A stretch of 64,000 nt of DNA, taken from Ulota crispa. Taxonomy: Eukaryota > Streptophyta > Bryopsida > Orthotrichales > Orthotrichaceae. The position numbers and the translations under genes were made by a program. The DNA lies in assembly GCA_963920765.1 (NCBI GenBank), contig OY987244.1, positions 27,880,358 to 27,944,357 of the forward strand. The letters run 5' to 3'. The notes below the pieces were generated by a model that was not told where the DNA came from, ran no database searches, and worked only from the letters and a program-made list of their open reading frames with translations. Positions 23,163 to 35,300 of the stretch are shown here, one piece after another (positions within the stretch are counted from its first letter, which is position 1; each line of letters begins with the position of its first letter).

Positions 23163-24169
23163 TAAGGTAGAAATACCATAAATGGTTAAAATAAGCCACT
23201 TTAGCCTGTAAGATATGGGGAATTTCTTGAGAAATTAAGCTCAATATGTGGAGAAATAAGGATAAGGAAGAGTGTAAATTTTTTTACTCAAGAATGAATA
23301 TTTTATGCAACATAAATGTGGATTCTTGATTTTGACCAATTCTTGTTTCATAGGTGCACCTCAACCCCTAAATGCCCAAGCGACTAGATTCGGGTCGAGA
23401 GGAAATTTTGAAGATGAATAGAATATTATCAAATCATTATTTTTAGTTTTTTTTTTCAACATAAGTTTGTATTGAAGTTTACTTTCAACATCAAAAATCT
23501 GATTTTGAAAATAAAAGTTTATGATTTTTCTACTTGAGATTTTGTACAAGGGTGTCCACTTCAATCTTGAGTTTTCTAGTGTTGGAAGATCTTGAAAATG
23601 AGCCTCAAATACACTAGAGCTTGGAGAAAAATCCACATTAGAAATCCAGTTAAAAATAATGTAAGTGTAGATTTTCAAAACCATAAATTGATTTGAGTTA
23701 GACATGTAATGATCTTAAACCTCATATTTTTATGGTGACCAACTTTTTGGATTTGACATGTGAAACAAGGATTGGAAGACTTTAAGTCACTTTTACAGTT
23801 TTAACACCCTCATGTTCAAACATTATAATCTTTCAAATAAGTGATATTGTTGTGTTTTCTTTTTCCATGTAATCTCTAACATGTTTAGCTTAAATTTGTA
23901 TGGTTACAATTGAAAAAAACTTGATGGAATTCATGAAGAGGTTGATTGATTGTTCAATTTCATGGAAAGTCCAAGAAACCCAAATAGGGCTTGGGCATTT
24001 AGGGGTTAAATGGCTACCTCTAAAACCTTGTTCAAAAACAAGTTTGAACCAATCAAATGCAAGGAAATAGCATCTTTTCAAAAAAAATTCAAACCCAGCT
24101 CTTGTTGATTTTAGAATAGTCTACTCTACCATTATTGGGGAGTAACTATTTATGGTATTCCTACTTTAT
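23163..24169 (-). mobile_element. Long GGTA-type element, copy 1
   Basis: Ends TAAGGTAGAAATACCATAAA and TTTATGGTATTCCTACTTTA. The whole unit matches 62305-63818 in reverse. The two copies carry different nested insertions: here 23361-24009 is filled, whereas TTAA at 23235-23238 is empty. Without the nested element about 360 bp remain. No coding frame of its own. Confidence 0.7.
23361..24009 (-). mobile_element. TTAA element, family G, copy 2 (nested)
   Basis: Ends TCAACCCCTAAATGCCCAA and TTGGGCATTTAGGGGTTAA. The interior matches 59597-60328 in reverse. A 114-codon minus frame at 23361-23705 includes the left end itself and so is unlikely to be a gene. It sits at the same host TTAA that holds a different element in the copy at 62467-62698. 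Confidence 0.72.
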
Positions 24170-24526
24170 ACTAGCACTACTTTGCAAACCTAGTGAAAAA
24201 ATAGTTTCTCTTGGCTAGCAAACTTGCAGACTGCTATCAAAGTTGAGTTCTACACTAGTCCGCTCACTTTGTACGTGATTTTCTTGTCATGCACTACTTA
24301 TCCCCCTAAAATAAGATGCCAAATAGGATACGACAAGAAACGACAGGTTGAAATCAAAAATGGTAAACAGAAAAAAAACGTCCAGCAGAGAAGTCAGAAT
24401 GGCGTTTCCGGTGAATTGCAAGGCTTGCGCCCAAATAGGAGGGGCTCAAAAAGCAACCCAAAATCCATGCAATCAGCAAAACGCTGTGGAAGCCCTCTGT
24501 TTATTGTATGGGTGGAGTTGCTCTAA
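24170..24526. other. Intergenic, no gene identified
   Basis: Higher GC than the repeats to the left. Two overlapping + frames (24224-24526, 24348-24533) have no recognisable domain. Possibly an unrecognised repeat. Confidence 0.4.
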
Positions 24527-24838
24527 AGCCTAGTTCATACTAGCAATGGCCAAAAAATTCTTGAACGTGAATGGTTGAAATTTGGGTTTTGATTGCAGCA
24601 CGTTTTAGATTGAGGGTTTGTCCAGTACTTTTACATCCATTTTCACCAACTGATATAACCACGTCAGTAGCCAAGATAGTGGAATTTTGGGGCTTACTCC
24701 AAGGGTGGTACCAAACTTGTCCGGCAAATGCACACTCTTGGATGTCAGACAATTACATGGAAAAAATTTCATTGGACGAAACACCGCACATGATGCCAAT
24801 TTCAGTTTCTTGGCCGGTTGCTAGTCTGAACCGGGCCT
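24527..24838. mobile_element. 312-bp inverted-repeat MITE, hAT-like ends
   Basis: Ends AGCCTAGTTCATACTAGCAA and TTGCTAGTCTGAACCGGGCCT are imperfect inverted repeats of about 28 bp. The AGGCCCGGTTCAGA form recalls plant hAT-type MITEs, but no 8-bp duplication is visible. Frames inside are chance. Confidence 0.55.
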
Positions 24839-25576
24839 GATATATAACGCACAATGTACACAGTGAAAATATTTTAATCAATTTTTACAGCGGTCCAAGA
24901 TAACCAATTGATCTTCCATTTTCATTGGACCCAACTCTTGGAGTTGGGATCCATTTGGGCACCGGAATCTAATTTTCAAATTTTCGACCTTGACTTTTAG
25001 GGTAAGTCCAGAATGGCGACCAATGACGGGCGGGGAGTGGGCTTTTCTGGGGCTTCAAAAGGAGATCGACCTCTGTAAAGCGGCCCTGCTATGAAAGACT
25101 CAAAGACCAGTCACAATTGGGGGCTTCCCTGATCCCCGATCCCTCCCTTTGGCTGGCCACTGTGCTGTGCACTGTGCACCCTTGCTTTTCCCGCTTCCTG
25201 CCAGCTGGTGGGCCTTCCATCACATATGGTGCTGCCAAGTGTCCAAGCGACAGGCCTTAAAATCTTGCCATGTGGGCAGATGCTGCTGCAGGCTGTGCTG
25301 TTCTTGCAAAAGTAAAATTTCCCCAATCAGCTCGTGGGATAGGTGGCGTTTCGTCATTCGTGGATCTTGTATTTTACCTGTTATATTTTTATTTCAGAAG
25401 ATGGCAAATTATTAGGTGATACCTGAGGTTGCATGCTGTTCAGTCTAACTCCAGTCCAACTCCTGATGGTCCAATCAGTGTTCGGGGAGATTTTGAGCTC
25501 CAGTCCGACATTTCGCAATTTCAACTGGTTTTTTCAATACATGCATCTGATATCGTTTATATGGTTATAGCCTTTA
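24839..25576. other. Intergenic, GC-richer, no gene identified
   Basis: 25000-25400 is clearly richer in GC than its neighbours. Frames on both strands lack any recognisable domain and overlap each other. It could be a degraded gene edge or promoter. Confidence 0.4.
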
Positions 25577-26022
25577 GGGCATCTCCACCGGTCTGGTTGT
25601 TCACATGCTCGTTGAAATTGTTTGAGCGGGCTCTCAGAGACAATTTTGCGTGGTCATGTGCTACAGTCTCCATCGGAGCAAGTAAGGTCAGAGGTAGCAT
25701 GGGTCAATATAGTTTTTGTGGTTGCAAGGGTAGAGCTGTATTTGCCACGTACCACATGGGTCCCAACCTCCTAGAAAGTAAATCCCATCAAATTCAATAG
25801 AAAGCCAAGGAGTGGGATAGTGATTCTCGGAACTTGAAATAACCTGAGAAACAAGCTTGCTATGAAAGATGAATGCCCTAGGAGGTCAGCGTCCCTGGAC
25901 CCTCCTTTGGCAAGGCCGCTTTGAGATTTGATCGGGGCGAGCCACCGGTGGAGATCCGCAGCGTGTACAAAACCCACCGGCCATGCTGTCTGGCCGAGTT
26001 TCATCAATTGGTGGAGATGCTC
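25577..26022. mobile_element. 446-bp Harbinger-type MITE
   Basis: Inverted ends GGGCATCTCCACCG and TGGTGGAGATGCTC with TTA on both sides (25574-25576, 26023-26025). GGGCATCTCCA-type ends with a TTA duplication are typical of plant PIF/Harbinger MITEs. A chance + frame crosses its left part. Confidence 0.78.
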
Positions 26023-26375
26023 TTAAATTCCTGATTAAATTTTGTGTAAATCTATCCTCGACTTTGGAATTGATGTTGTAACACTAGAAAAATCATGTGA
26101 AAAAATGGAAGAAATTGTCAAATCCCTCCCACGTGATCCCTCCCCAAGTCATTTTCCAAAGTTTGGATGAAAAGCTCCTAAACTTAATATTTTATGGATG
26201 AACATGCACAAGTTGTTAATTCTATTAATTTTTGTCTATTTTTTAGCTTTTTTAGTTGCTTGCATGGTTGGGTGCCTCTTGTGCGACCAATAGATTTTTT
26301 TTAAGGATACACATTTATATTATAATTAGATGTGTTTGAAAAACATGGTTGTTTCTTATTTGACAAATTCAAATT

Positions 26376-26623
26376 TTAACCCCTAAACGTCCATTCCAAA
26401 TTCATGCAATGTTGGACCTCAGTGCAAACAATTTGGCACCGCAAGTTCAAAAACAATATATGGAAGAGTTAGCCTTTGATATTGCATAGGCTTAGGGTCC
26501 ATAGTTGTATAAAAAATTTAGTAAGTTTCAATTACATAGATAAAAAGATTATAACTGTCAAAGCCAACAAATTGGTGAAAATGGAGAGGTTAGATTTGGG
26601 ACATTGAGGCGCTTAGGAGTTAA
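26376..26623. mobile_element. 248-bp miniature TTAA element
   Basis: Ends TTAACCCCTAAACGTCC and GAGGCGCTTAGGAGTTAA. It has the same terminal motif as the larger families but little interior. Related in size to 62467-62698 and 47190-47439. Confidence 0.62.
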
Positions 26624-29600
26624 AGCACTGATTTTGTCATTTTGCTTAGTTAACTTTCTATTGTTTTTTGAATATGTTTGCTTGTGCCTTGTTGGGTACA
26701 ACACTCTAATGAACAAAATCGGCAAAAAAAAAAATAATAATCTATTGCACATAAGTGTTTGTTTGGCAAGGTGAATAACCTTGGCTTTCTTTTTACAAAC
26801 AAGGACAATAGATATTTTTTTGTCCCCTAAGTTGGAGTTGATCAATTTTATCCTCCTCCAAGGTTCAAGACTAAATTAAGATTTGTGGATCCAAATTTGA
26901 ATTCAAATCTCTCAAATTCAAAATTTTGATGGTAGACATGTAAACTCCTACATTTTTAGTTAGGCAAAAAAAAACAAAGCTTTTCTACCTTGGCTCCACA
27001 AACATATGTGTGCAATGAATTGAGCTTGTAAAGAACGTTTCCAAATCAAAGATTTGCAGGAGATTTTTGAGCTTCATTTGCTATTACATACATAATATTG
27101 CCAGCGTTTCATAATCCAATGTTAGTTTAAAGATAATCAATGCAATAGTACTTTTTGTGTTCAACTTCAGACTTCTTAGCTTTGTAAGGGTCAAGATGTC
27201 TTGGATATAGTATAACCAAGACACAAAACAAGTACTAGACAATTATTGTATAGTTTGAATTAAACAACTAGGTGTTAAGAATCGTGATAATAAATTGTAA
27301 TATAAAGAGTATAAATAAGTTTTTTTTGTTTTTTTGTTTTTGCAATCTAAATAAGAAGAGTTTGGTTTTGAATATTGACAAAAAATAAATAAAAGATTTA
27401 GTTTTTGGCATATAAATTTTGTGATTAACAAGAATTCCAACCTACATCAATTATTTAAAGAAGAAAGGAATCAATGTTAAAGACACTGATATTTTTTTAG
27501 TGATTTGCTTTTCAACATTTTGAGAATACAAAATTGTTTGAGTTTATTTCTTCATAATAGAAATTAGGAGGTTATGATTGTTATTTGTAATACCTCATTT
27601 CAAAATCAACTTTCTAGAATAAGTAAATATAAACCTTATAAACTCAAAAAAAAATTGCCTTTCATGTTAGACAACAATTAAGCAATGTTCAATTAATTTG
27701 TTTAAACTAAGTTTGAAAGAGTTTTCTCAAATGTAAACAATACTTTGAATTCCAATGGAAGATTCATTAAAGTACTTTTGCAAACAAATATTTCAACCAT
27801 AGGCATGAATTAACAAGGACAACAAATCCTCATGGATGTGTTCTAAGAAGGGGTTTCAAACTTGGCACTTTTCATAAACTTGTTTTATTCCCTTGACGCT
27901 TTTATTTGCAAGAGAAACAATATAATTTTGACAATGGTTACTTTGCTTTGAAATCTCCTAAATAATGGGAAGCATGGGGAGAAAGGAAAGTGATGCTTTT
28001 ACTCTTAGCAATGTGAATGTGGATTTTAAAAAGAAATTGACCCTCCTAAAACTTACATGAAGAATTACTTGTGGTCCTTAGGATGGAGCCAAAAAAATGC
28101 TATGTTGAAACAAGTAGAACACAAAACTAAAATAAAATGTTTTATATATTTTATTTTTTGCCAAGATCTATATTTTTGGTAGGAGAATATTTAATAACTT
28201 TGACATTTTATGATATTTTTGAATCTAATACCATTTTTAGTGCCTTTATGGCTTGTTATTCTCAATAAAAGTTCTCTAAAGTTGTTGTTATTTTGCCTTT
28301 TTAGTGATAAAGGACTAAAGGCACAATCAAAAGTTATGTGTTGAAAAATATCAAATTCAAGTTGTGTTTGTAGTTTGAGAAATTTTCAATGAAGATTTAA
28401 TGAGTACCTTCATCTCTATTGATGGAAATACGTATCAAACTTTCAACATTGTACTAATATATGCAAGTTGTCTTTAATTGATTCTTGTTGAAATATACAT
28501 AGATATTGTGATTTTTTTCCTTGGATAATATAAAAGTGGCTCAAAATGGAAACCTTGTACCAAGTACATTGTAAATAATATTGGTTTATTCGTGATGATT
28601 TTCATACATAGTGTGTTTTCACCAATGCTTTGTATGTTTTATAATGTTTGTATAACTTATAATTTCATGTTGTTGGAGGAATATCTTAGAAATTTTCATC
28701 AAAAATTCTTGCAAGTTTTTGAAAAAGTATATATTTGAATTGAAAAAAGGTGTCATGTATACATATCTATTGAAACTCCCTAAATCTTGTTCTCCAAAAT
28801 TCATAATATAACATCAATAAGAACTTTGTTTGGATATTGTCACTTTTTGTAAGCAAGAGTTTTATTCAATGGTAGCTAATGCCAATGAAGTTATAGCTCT
28901 CAAGATTGTGAAAGAGTGATATTAAATCAGAACTTAATAAAATATTGTCATAATTTTTCTCAAACATAAGTTGTAAATTCAAAATAGTAGATTATGCTTA
29001 GACTAGAGCATCTACTATTACATAAACCAATGTTTACACATATATATTCAAACTCAAAGTAGAATTCATCTAATTTTGAATTCTAATGCCCTTTACAATA
29101 TTTTGTTGGTATTCAATGTATGATTTTAAATGAGGCCACCATTTAAGATTTTTTTGTGCATATGTATTTCAAGTGATGTTTGCAAGATTTTTATTTTATT
29201 AGAAGAGTAACATATTGGGGGCAAGGCACAATGCAATTTGTTTGGAATACCAAATACTAATATAGAAAACTATTTAAAATCATGAATATTATATCCAAAC
29301 TCAAAACCAACACAAAAATTATGAAAGGATAATTGGATGTACAAATCAATTCCTCTTAATTTTCAAGGTGCATGTTTGATCCATCATTCAATTCATCATT
29401 TTATTCACCATTCAATACTAGAATGTTGAGGCAATTAGAGATTTGTCCCTATCTGTTCCAAATTCCATAGTTTGGATGTCAAACAAAAAAGTCATTGAGG
29501 ATGGTGTGTCTAGACAACTTTTTGCTCATCCAAGATAATTCTTAAGTATAAAAATCAAACTTTTTAATGACCTATTTGGTGAAATTAAAGCATATAATAT

Positions 29601-29827
29601 GTTAGTACAAATATATAAGCAAAAACATAGACAAATATATAAAAATTAGTTTGCACACCAAACATTTATAATATTATGTGCACCATTATGCAGCAAGCAC
29701 AGTCACTCTTTACAATAGATAACTAGAAACAAAAGATTTAAAACCAATAGATTGAACCATAGTACATAGAGCCTAACAAGTTGTAACTTTATCAATTACA
29801 TTCTTTGGCAAAAACACCCCATATCTA
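26624..29827. other. Long AT-rich intergenic stretch
   Basis: No gene, RNA gene or complete element seen in 3.2 kb. 26835-26965 resembles one arm of the Mutator-type MITE (AAATTTGAATTCAAATCTCTC, TTTTGATGGTAGACATG) without its partner arm. Short frames (26558-26845, 27243-27440, 28619-28804, all minus) are low-complexity and unsupported. Confidence 0.5.
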
Positions 29828-30200
29828 TCTATACTAATAATAGACTTGGTTTCATTAGTTGGGTAGTTGGCTGTATGTAATAGAATAAAATCTTTATTAG
29901 TTGAATAGTTGGGTGTTGCTCCAAGAAGATTAAATGGCACTTATGTGGCGGTTATTCTTATTTCTATGGTTATGTGGCGGTTATGGTTGTCCTCGGGGAT
30001 GGGGTATACACGGGAATAGGGGGTGGATGCCTAGAGAAGGATGCAAAGCACATAGGTAGGCATAGTACAAGTAAGCTCATTGTAACGGAAGGAGAAGAAG
30101 CTTGAAGAATGTGATTATGAGGAAGGTCATGTTAATATTTTTGCAAGGACCCCTGCTGTGATGGCCCTCCGCCGAAACGGCATGTACAAGGGCCCACTAG
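29828..30200 (+). mobile_element. Probable non-autonomous Helitron
   Basis: The 5' end TCTATACTAATAATAG follows an A, and the 3' end CACTAG is followed by T, the A^T insertion context of Helitrons. A hairpin GCCGAAACGGC (30171-30181), with outer pairing GGCCCT/AGGGCC, lies 19 nt before the terminal CTAG. No inverted ends and no target duplication, as expected. 373 bp, non-coding. Confidence 0.66.
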
Positions 30201-30763
30201 TACATGAATAATAAGAATACAAATTATTTTTTTGTTCCAAGTTTTTTTCCACATATCACAAAAAAATGAGAGATCTTGGAGTACATTGAAGCAACTCATG
30301 AGAAGAGACTTGAAATCATACAACAATGAAGGTTAATTGCATTCCAATCTCATGCAAGGAAAGATATAACTCATAATATTACAAAAAAGCCCACTCTGAG
30401 TTTCCTCGCATTTCAAAAAGGCAAAAGTCTTTCTTTAGTTAGCTACTAAATATCCCTTTAAATCATAATTGTTGTTTTCACTTATGTATTTTAAGGGGTG
30501 GGAGTTTACACTTTGTCTCACATCCCAACTTTGCAAATCCCATCTCAAAATAAGATTCGATGTTGCTGAACTAATCATGGCAAACAAAATACTAAAGAAA
30601 GTGTTGAATATACTTTAAGTAAAAGAATTGGTGGACATGAAAACTAAAACTGGGATGTTTATTTTTCCTCAATTAAAACTTTCTAATGACGCCCCCACAT
30701 TCTTGGTGCCAATATTCCCAAAACAAGCTACCATGTAGGGGTTTCTAAACAAACCAAGACGTG

Positions 30764-30848
30764 AAACTTGAGACATAGGGGAACTTGAGACATAGTGGAA
30801 CTTGAGACATAGTGGAACTTGAGACGTAGTGGAACTTGAGACGTAGTG
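30764..30848. repeat. 17-bp minisatellite, 5 units
   Basis: Five units of GAACTTGAGACATAGTG, the last two with GACG in place of GACA and the first slightly changed. The surrounding 30201-30884 holds nothing else recognisable. Confidence 0.9.
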
Positions 30849-30884
30849 TATATTATCAAATCAAGATTTTTAAATTTTAATCAA

Positions 30885-31296
30885 TTAAGGTAGACATACC
30901 CATACCCGATTGTTTAAGGGTTTGGGGTACTTGAAGGTTTTGAAAAATTCCAAAAAATAATTTATAATGTTAGCTTTCCAACAATCTATCAAAGAACGTA
31001 ATTTTTGTGGAAAAACATATAGTAGATTATTTTATATTAAAGGGCAAAGTTGCAACTCATAAGATCCCTATTAGCAACTTTAGACTAACCTTGAAATTGC
31101 TTGGATGTGTTCCTATAATGGCACTTGACTATCCCAATCCCAACTGTCTCATAGCAATTCAACAACTAACATGTGGCAAAATTTTCTTGTGCAAGTAGAG
31201 TTCACCGTTCCACTTTGGGTCAAGAGTGGACAATGAACACCTCAAAAGTAGGGTGCAAAATTAGAGAGCTGTCGAGAATGGGTCACTCTACCTTAA
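30885..31296 (+). mobile_element. GGTA-type TTAA element
   Basis: TTAAGGTAGACATACCCAT at the left and ATGGGTCACTCTACCTTAA at the right, TTAA at both borders. The interior matches 55835-56258 directly (GTAGATTATTTTATATTAAA in both). A 63-codon frame at 31007-31198 is broken in the other copy, so coding is not supported. Confidence 0.74.
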
Positions 31297-32300
31297 AATG
31301 GTCCTAAAATTTCAATGCAACTTGGAACATAGTGTGAACTAGCCAACCACAACATCTTCTTCGTCAATTTGAACTTGTTTGTTTGCTTGTCAACTCTTAA
31401 CAATAAATGGAATATGCTCTGGCAAAGGAATCTTCTACCTCTTGGATGCTAGTGTAGGAAATCTCGCTCCATTCTGAATAATGCCATGGAACAGAAAATT
31501 CTTGTGCATGTGAGAACAAGCTGGGACCGAGCCCAGCGGCACCCACAGTCCCACATCCCCAGTTAACAGCTGTGCCGCGGGATCGCGGCCAGTCGTGCGT
31601 GAAAGTAAAAAAGAATCGGCAATGCCGAGGATGTTGACACAGTTCCCCGCAGATGCTTTCCCTAACAGACGCCGACAGACACCAACAGACGCCGACAGAC
31701 GCCAACAGACGCCAGCTTCTACCGCTTCCCAACCCCGCGACTCCTCCTGCTCTGCTTCTTGCACTCCCCGCCGCTTCTCTACAAGACCCTCCATCACGCT
31801 CGCTCTCCCGTACACGCACCACCCTCTTTCGCAACACCTCCCTCTCCTCCACAAATCTCTCACACAAATCTCTCCCCGTCTCTAGGTATCGCAGTTTTCA
31901 AGGTTAGCGGCGCATCATTTTCGAGCTTGGAAAGCTTTACTGCACGAAGAACTGTTACATTTCGACGAGGGTAGACACTGAAGTGCTTTTCGGAGGAGTT
32001 GGCGTTGCTTAGTTTGTGAGGCGGAGTGGTTTGTTGCGTTGTGGTGGAACTCATTTGCTTTATGACTTCAGCGAATTTCAGGTTCTGCACAACAATGTGC
32101 ATTCCCTGATCCAGATTATGCCGAACAGCCTGTAATCGATTCTGAGGATTACAGCAAAGGTTGTGAAGCATATCGACGGGCGAACCGTGAGCGGAGGGTT
32201 TTGGGAATCTTGTAACATATTTCTTTTTTCCGAGAGCTTGACGACTTTTGTGTAATATTCTGATATTTGTCTCCCTCCTCTTAAAGACCTGTAAGTCTTT
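31297..32300 (+). promoter_or_regulatory. Upstream region of the sugar transporter gene
   Basis: GC rises sharply from about 31500 and the + strand is CT-rich around 31730-31880, as in a promoter plus 5' leader. A 10-bp tandem repeat (AACAGACGCC/GACAGACGCC, five units) lies at 31664-31713. The transcription start and any leader intron are not resolved; GTAAGT at 32291 could be a donor. An in-frame TAA at 32292-32294 precedes the ATG at 32301. Long minus frames here are GC-driven shadows. Confidence 0.5.
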
Positions 32301-35300
32301 ATGTCAAGTGCTTTGTACAGCACCCGCTGCGTGAAGGGAGCGTCCTCGCTCTCCTTTTCGCAGACCCCCTCCTCACCAAACGCCCATGGTTCCCGTGCAT
32401 GGCCAAAAGCGGAGTTTACGAGGGCGGGTAAGCTACCCAGCTTAGCGTCCTCATTGAATGGGGTGGTGTTTAATCCGTTGTGGTTGTCTGTGACTAAAAG
32501 AAGAGCTTCACCTTCATCACGGGTGTGTGTTAGTCACCGGCCTCGTGCTGCTTCAGCTGCTGAGTTTTCTCGTCAAGATAGTTATGGACGACGAGGCAGA
32601 AGCGTTGAACAGCCGGTGCCGTCTACTAGTGGGCGGAGTGGTCTGTCCAATAGTAGTAACATTCGAACCCCCGCGTTGGGGTTGTTTGTTGAGAGAACCA
32701 AGAATGCCATTCATTGGAATTCGAAAAGATCCTCTCCTCGTGCAACTGTTATTGAGAAGAAGCTGCAGCGCTCATTGACTGGAGATCGCATGCAAGCTTC
32801 AGGTGCGCCAATTTATTTGAAACAAAATACTTAAGTCCGATGTGAGATCTGTGCAATATCCAATGCTTTTCCATGAGAAAAATCTTTGCTTGTGATAGTT
32901 TGCATTTATGTAAGCAACCATCTAATTTTGGAACAGAAATCTTACTTGATGGTTATTTTGACAACAGGAGCTTCGAAACAGAAGGCGCCTGTGTTGCCTG
33001 CTCCCGTGTGGCAGTTGTCTTTCCCTCACGTTGCTGTTGCTACTTTAACGTCTGTTCTCTTCGGCTACCATATTGGGTGAGTGTTCTTAATATCTTAAAA
33101 TTTGAAAAGGTTATGTTTCTCATTGATTTTTTGCAATTATGTGTTGAAAGTATTTCTAATCATGGGAGTGTTTTGTGTGGCAGGGTTGTGAATGTACCTC
33201 TTCAGTACATAGCACAGGATCTTGGATTTTCCGGCAATGCTTTGATTCAAGGTATGTTGTTAATTCTATCCATTTCCCATACTATAACATTGAGAATTAT
33301 CAACAACTTTTTTTTACTGTAGTGATTGGTGAATGTGTTATTCAGTATCTTATGTGGATTTGCAGGGTTCGTTGTGAGCATATGCCTTGTTGGTGCATTT
33401 TTGGGGTGTGCTGCCAGTGGTATCGTTGCCGATAAGTATGGTAGAAGACGAGCCTTTCAACTTAGTTCTGTGCCTATGATCTGTGGTGCTGCAATCAGGT
33501 AACCATTTTATTGTTATCTTGTACTAGAGTTTACTAATCACTTGTGATGTGCGTTTTAGGATATTTTCTTGGAACATATCTTAGTGGAGTTTTTTAATTA
33601 TGTTACATGTTTATTGCAGCGCACTTTCACCGAACGTCCCCTCTATGCTTATGGGGCGATTTCTTGTAGGAGTTGGATTGGGTCTATCTGGCCCTGTGAC
33701 ATCTCTTTATATTTCTGAGGTGCCTTTTCTTTCTCTTTAGGTCTGATTAATGCTAGGATGCCTATTATACTTTACAAGGATACATCTGGTTTATTTTGAG
33801 GGTGTACGTTTTACTCCTTAGTCTGCTGCTTCAACTGTGTATATGTTGGTTTTTATGCAGGTTTCTCCTATTCATGTGAGAGGAACGAATGGCAGTCTCC
33901 TGCAGATTGCGGGTTGTATTGGGATTTTGGGTGCCCTGGTAGCTGGCTTGCCTGCAGCGCATGTCGCAGGATGGTAAGCAAACACATGATACGATTTACT
34001 CAAAATCTATGTTCAAATACGATAACCACAGAATATGCACTTTCAATGTTATATTTTAGTGACTGGGAATTGTAATGACCTTAACTTTCGTTAAAGCCAT
34101 CGTAGTTTAAGAGATGAAATTGCAAATGTACAGGTGGAGGGTTTGTTTTGCGCTGTCCACTATCCCAGCTGTTGCACTTGCTGTCGCTATGCAATCATGT
34201 GCTGAAAGTCCTCAGTGGCTCTTTAAGGTGAGAACATATATTTTCGTTGTTGTTGTAGAAGCTTATGTATCGTGTTTTTAGTAGAAGTCCATTTCAGGAA
34301 CTTTTAGGATGTGTATTAAAGAGAACTAGATCTAAAGTCCCACCATCTGTAGACATATGAGTGATTAACTTGCATATTTCAGAAATCGTGATACACATTT
34401 GATTACGAGCGGACTATCTGACACACTTTTGTTCGTTTCTTAGCAACGAAAGCTTTTCAAAGCGAAAAAGGAGTTTTCACGATTATGGGGCTCTGAACAT
34501 GTTAAGTCAGCTATGACTGAACTTTCTCGAGGTGAACAAGAGAACAAGGGTGGGGCTTCCTGGAAGGCTTTAATCGATCCACGCTACATTAGAGGTATGC
34601 TTCTATATCTGTTTTTTTTTTTTAATTGACAAACATACGACATTCAAAATTCCTGATGAAGGTTATTATCGGTTGGCACTACTTAGTGTACACATTCGCA
34701 ATTATGTGTGCCTTCATATTAAGTGAGCTGACAATCTCTCATTTTTTGGGCATGCAGTTGTGATAATTGGTGCAATTCTATTTGCGTTTCAACAACTTGC
34801 TGGCATAAACGCCATCTTCTACTTCTCATCATCCGTTTTCAAGAGTGCCGGTCTTTCTTCAGAAGTAGGGGCAAGTGTTGCTGTGGGAGTAGTGAATCTT
34901 GTTGGTGAGCATCAACTTTCAGTAAACTCGTTTATTTCTTTTTTGCAAATGCGTGATGCCTTCTTTCAGTCTAGCACTGTTTGCGAAGTTTTGTATATAT
35001 AGCAGGATTTAAAGGTGAGTTGCATGATTCAATTATAAACCTACTTCCTGTTTTCTCACTATTCTTGTCTGAATTATGCAGCTTCTTGTCTGGCATGCTA
35101 CTTGATGGACAAAGTTGGCCGACGTACCCTCATGATCTATAGTTTCACTGGAATGGTAAGCTCATGCCATAGAGTAACAATAGTGTGATGAATTTTAAAG
35201 TTGGCACATTAGACAAAATTGCTGAGAATGTTGGAACGTTCACAAATTTGACAATACGAGCAAGCAAATAAAGTACATAGATTTTAATGCTAAAATCACA

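Noticed and set aside
31397-31867. Long minus-strand frame (156 codons) upstream of the sugar transporter
   Set aside because: It lies antisense to a GC- and CT-rich leader, overlaps a second frame of similar length, has low-complexity content and no recognisable domain.
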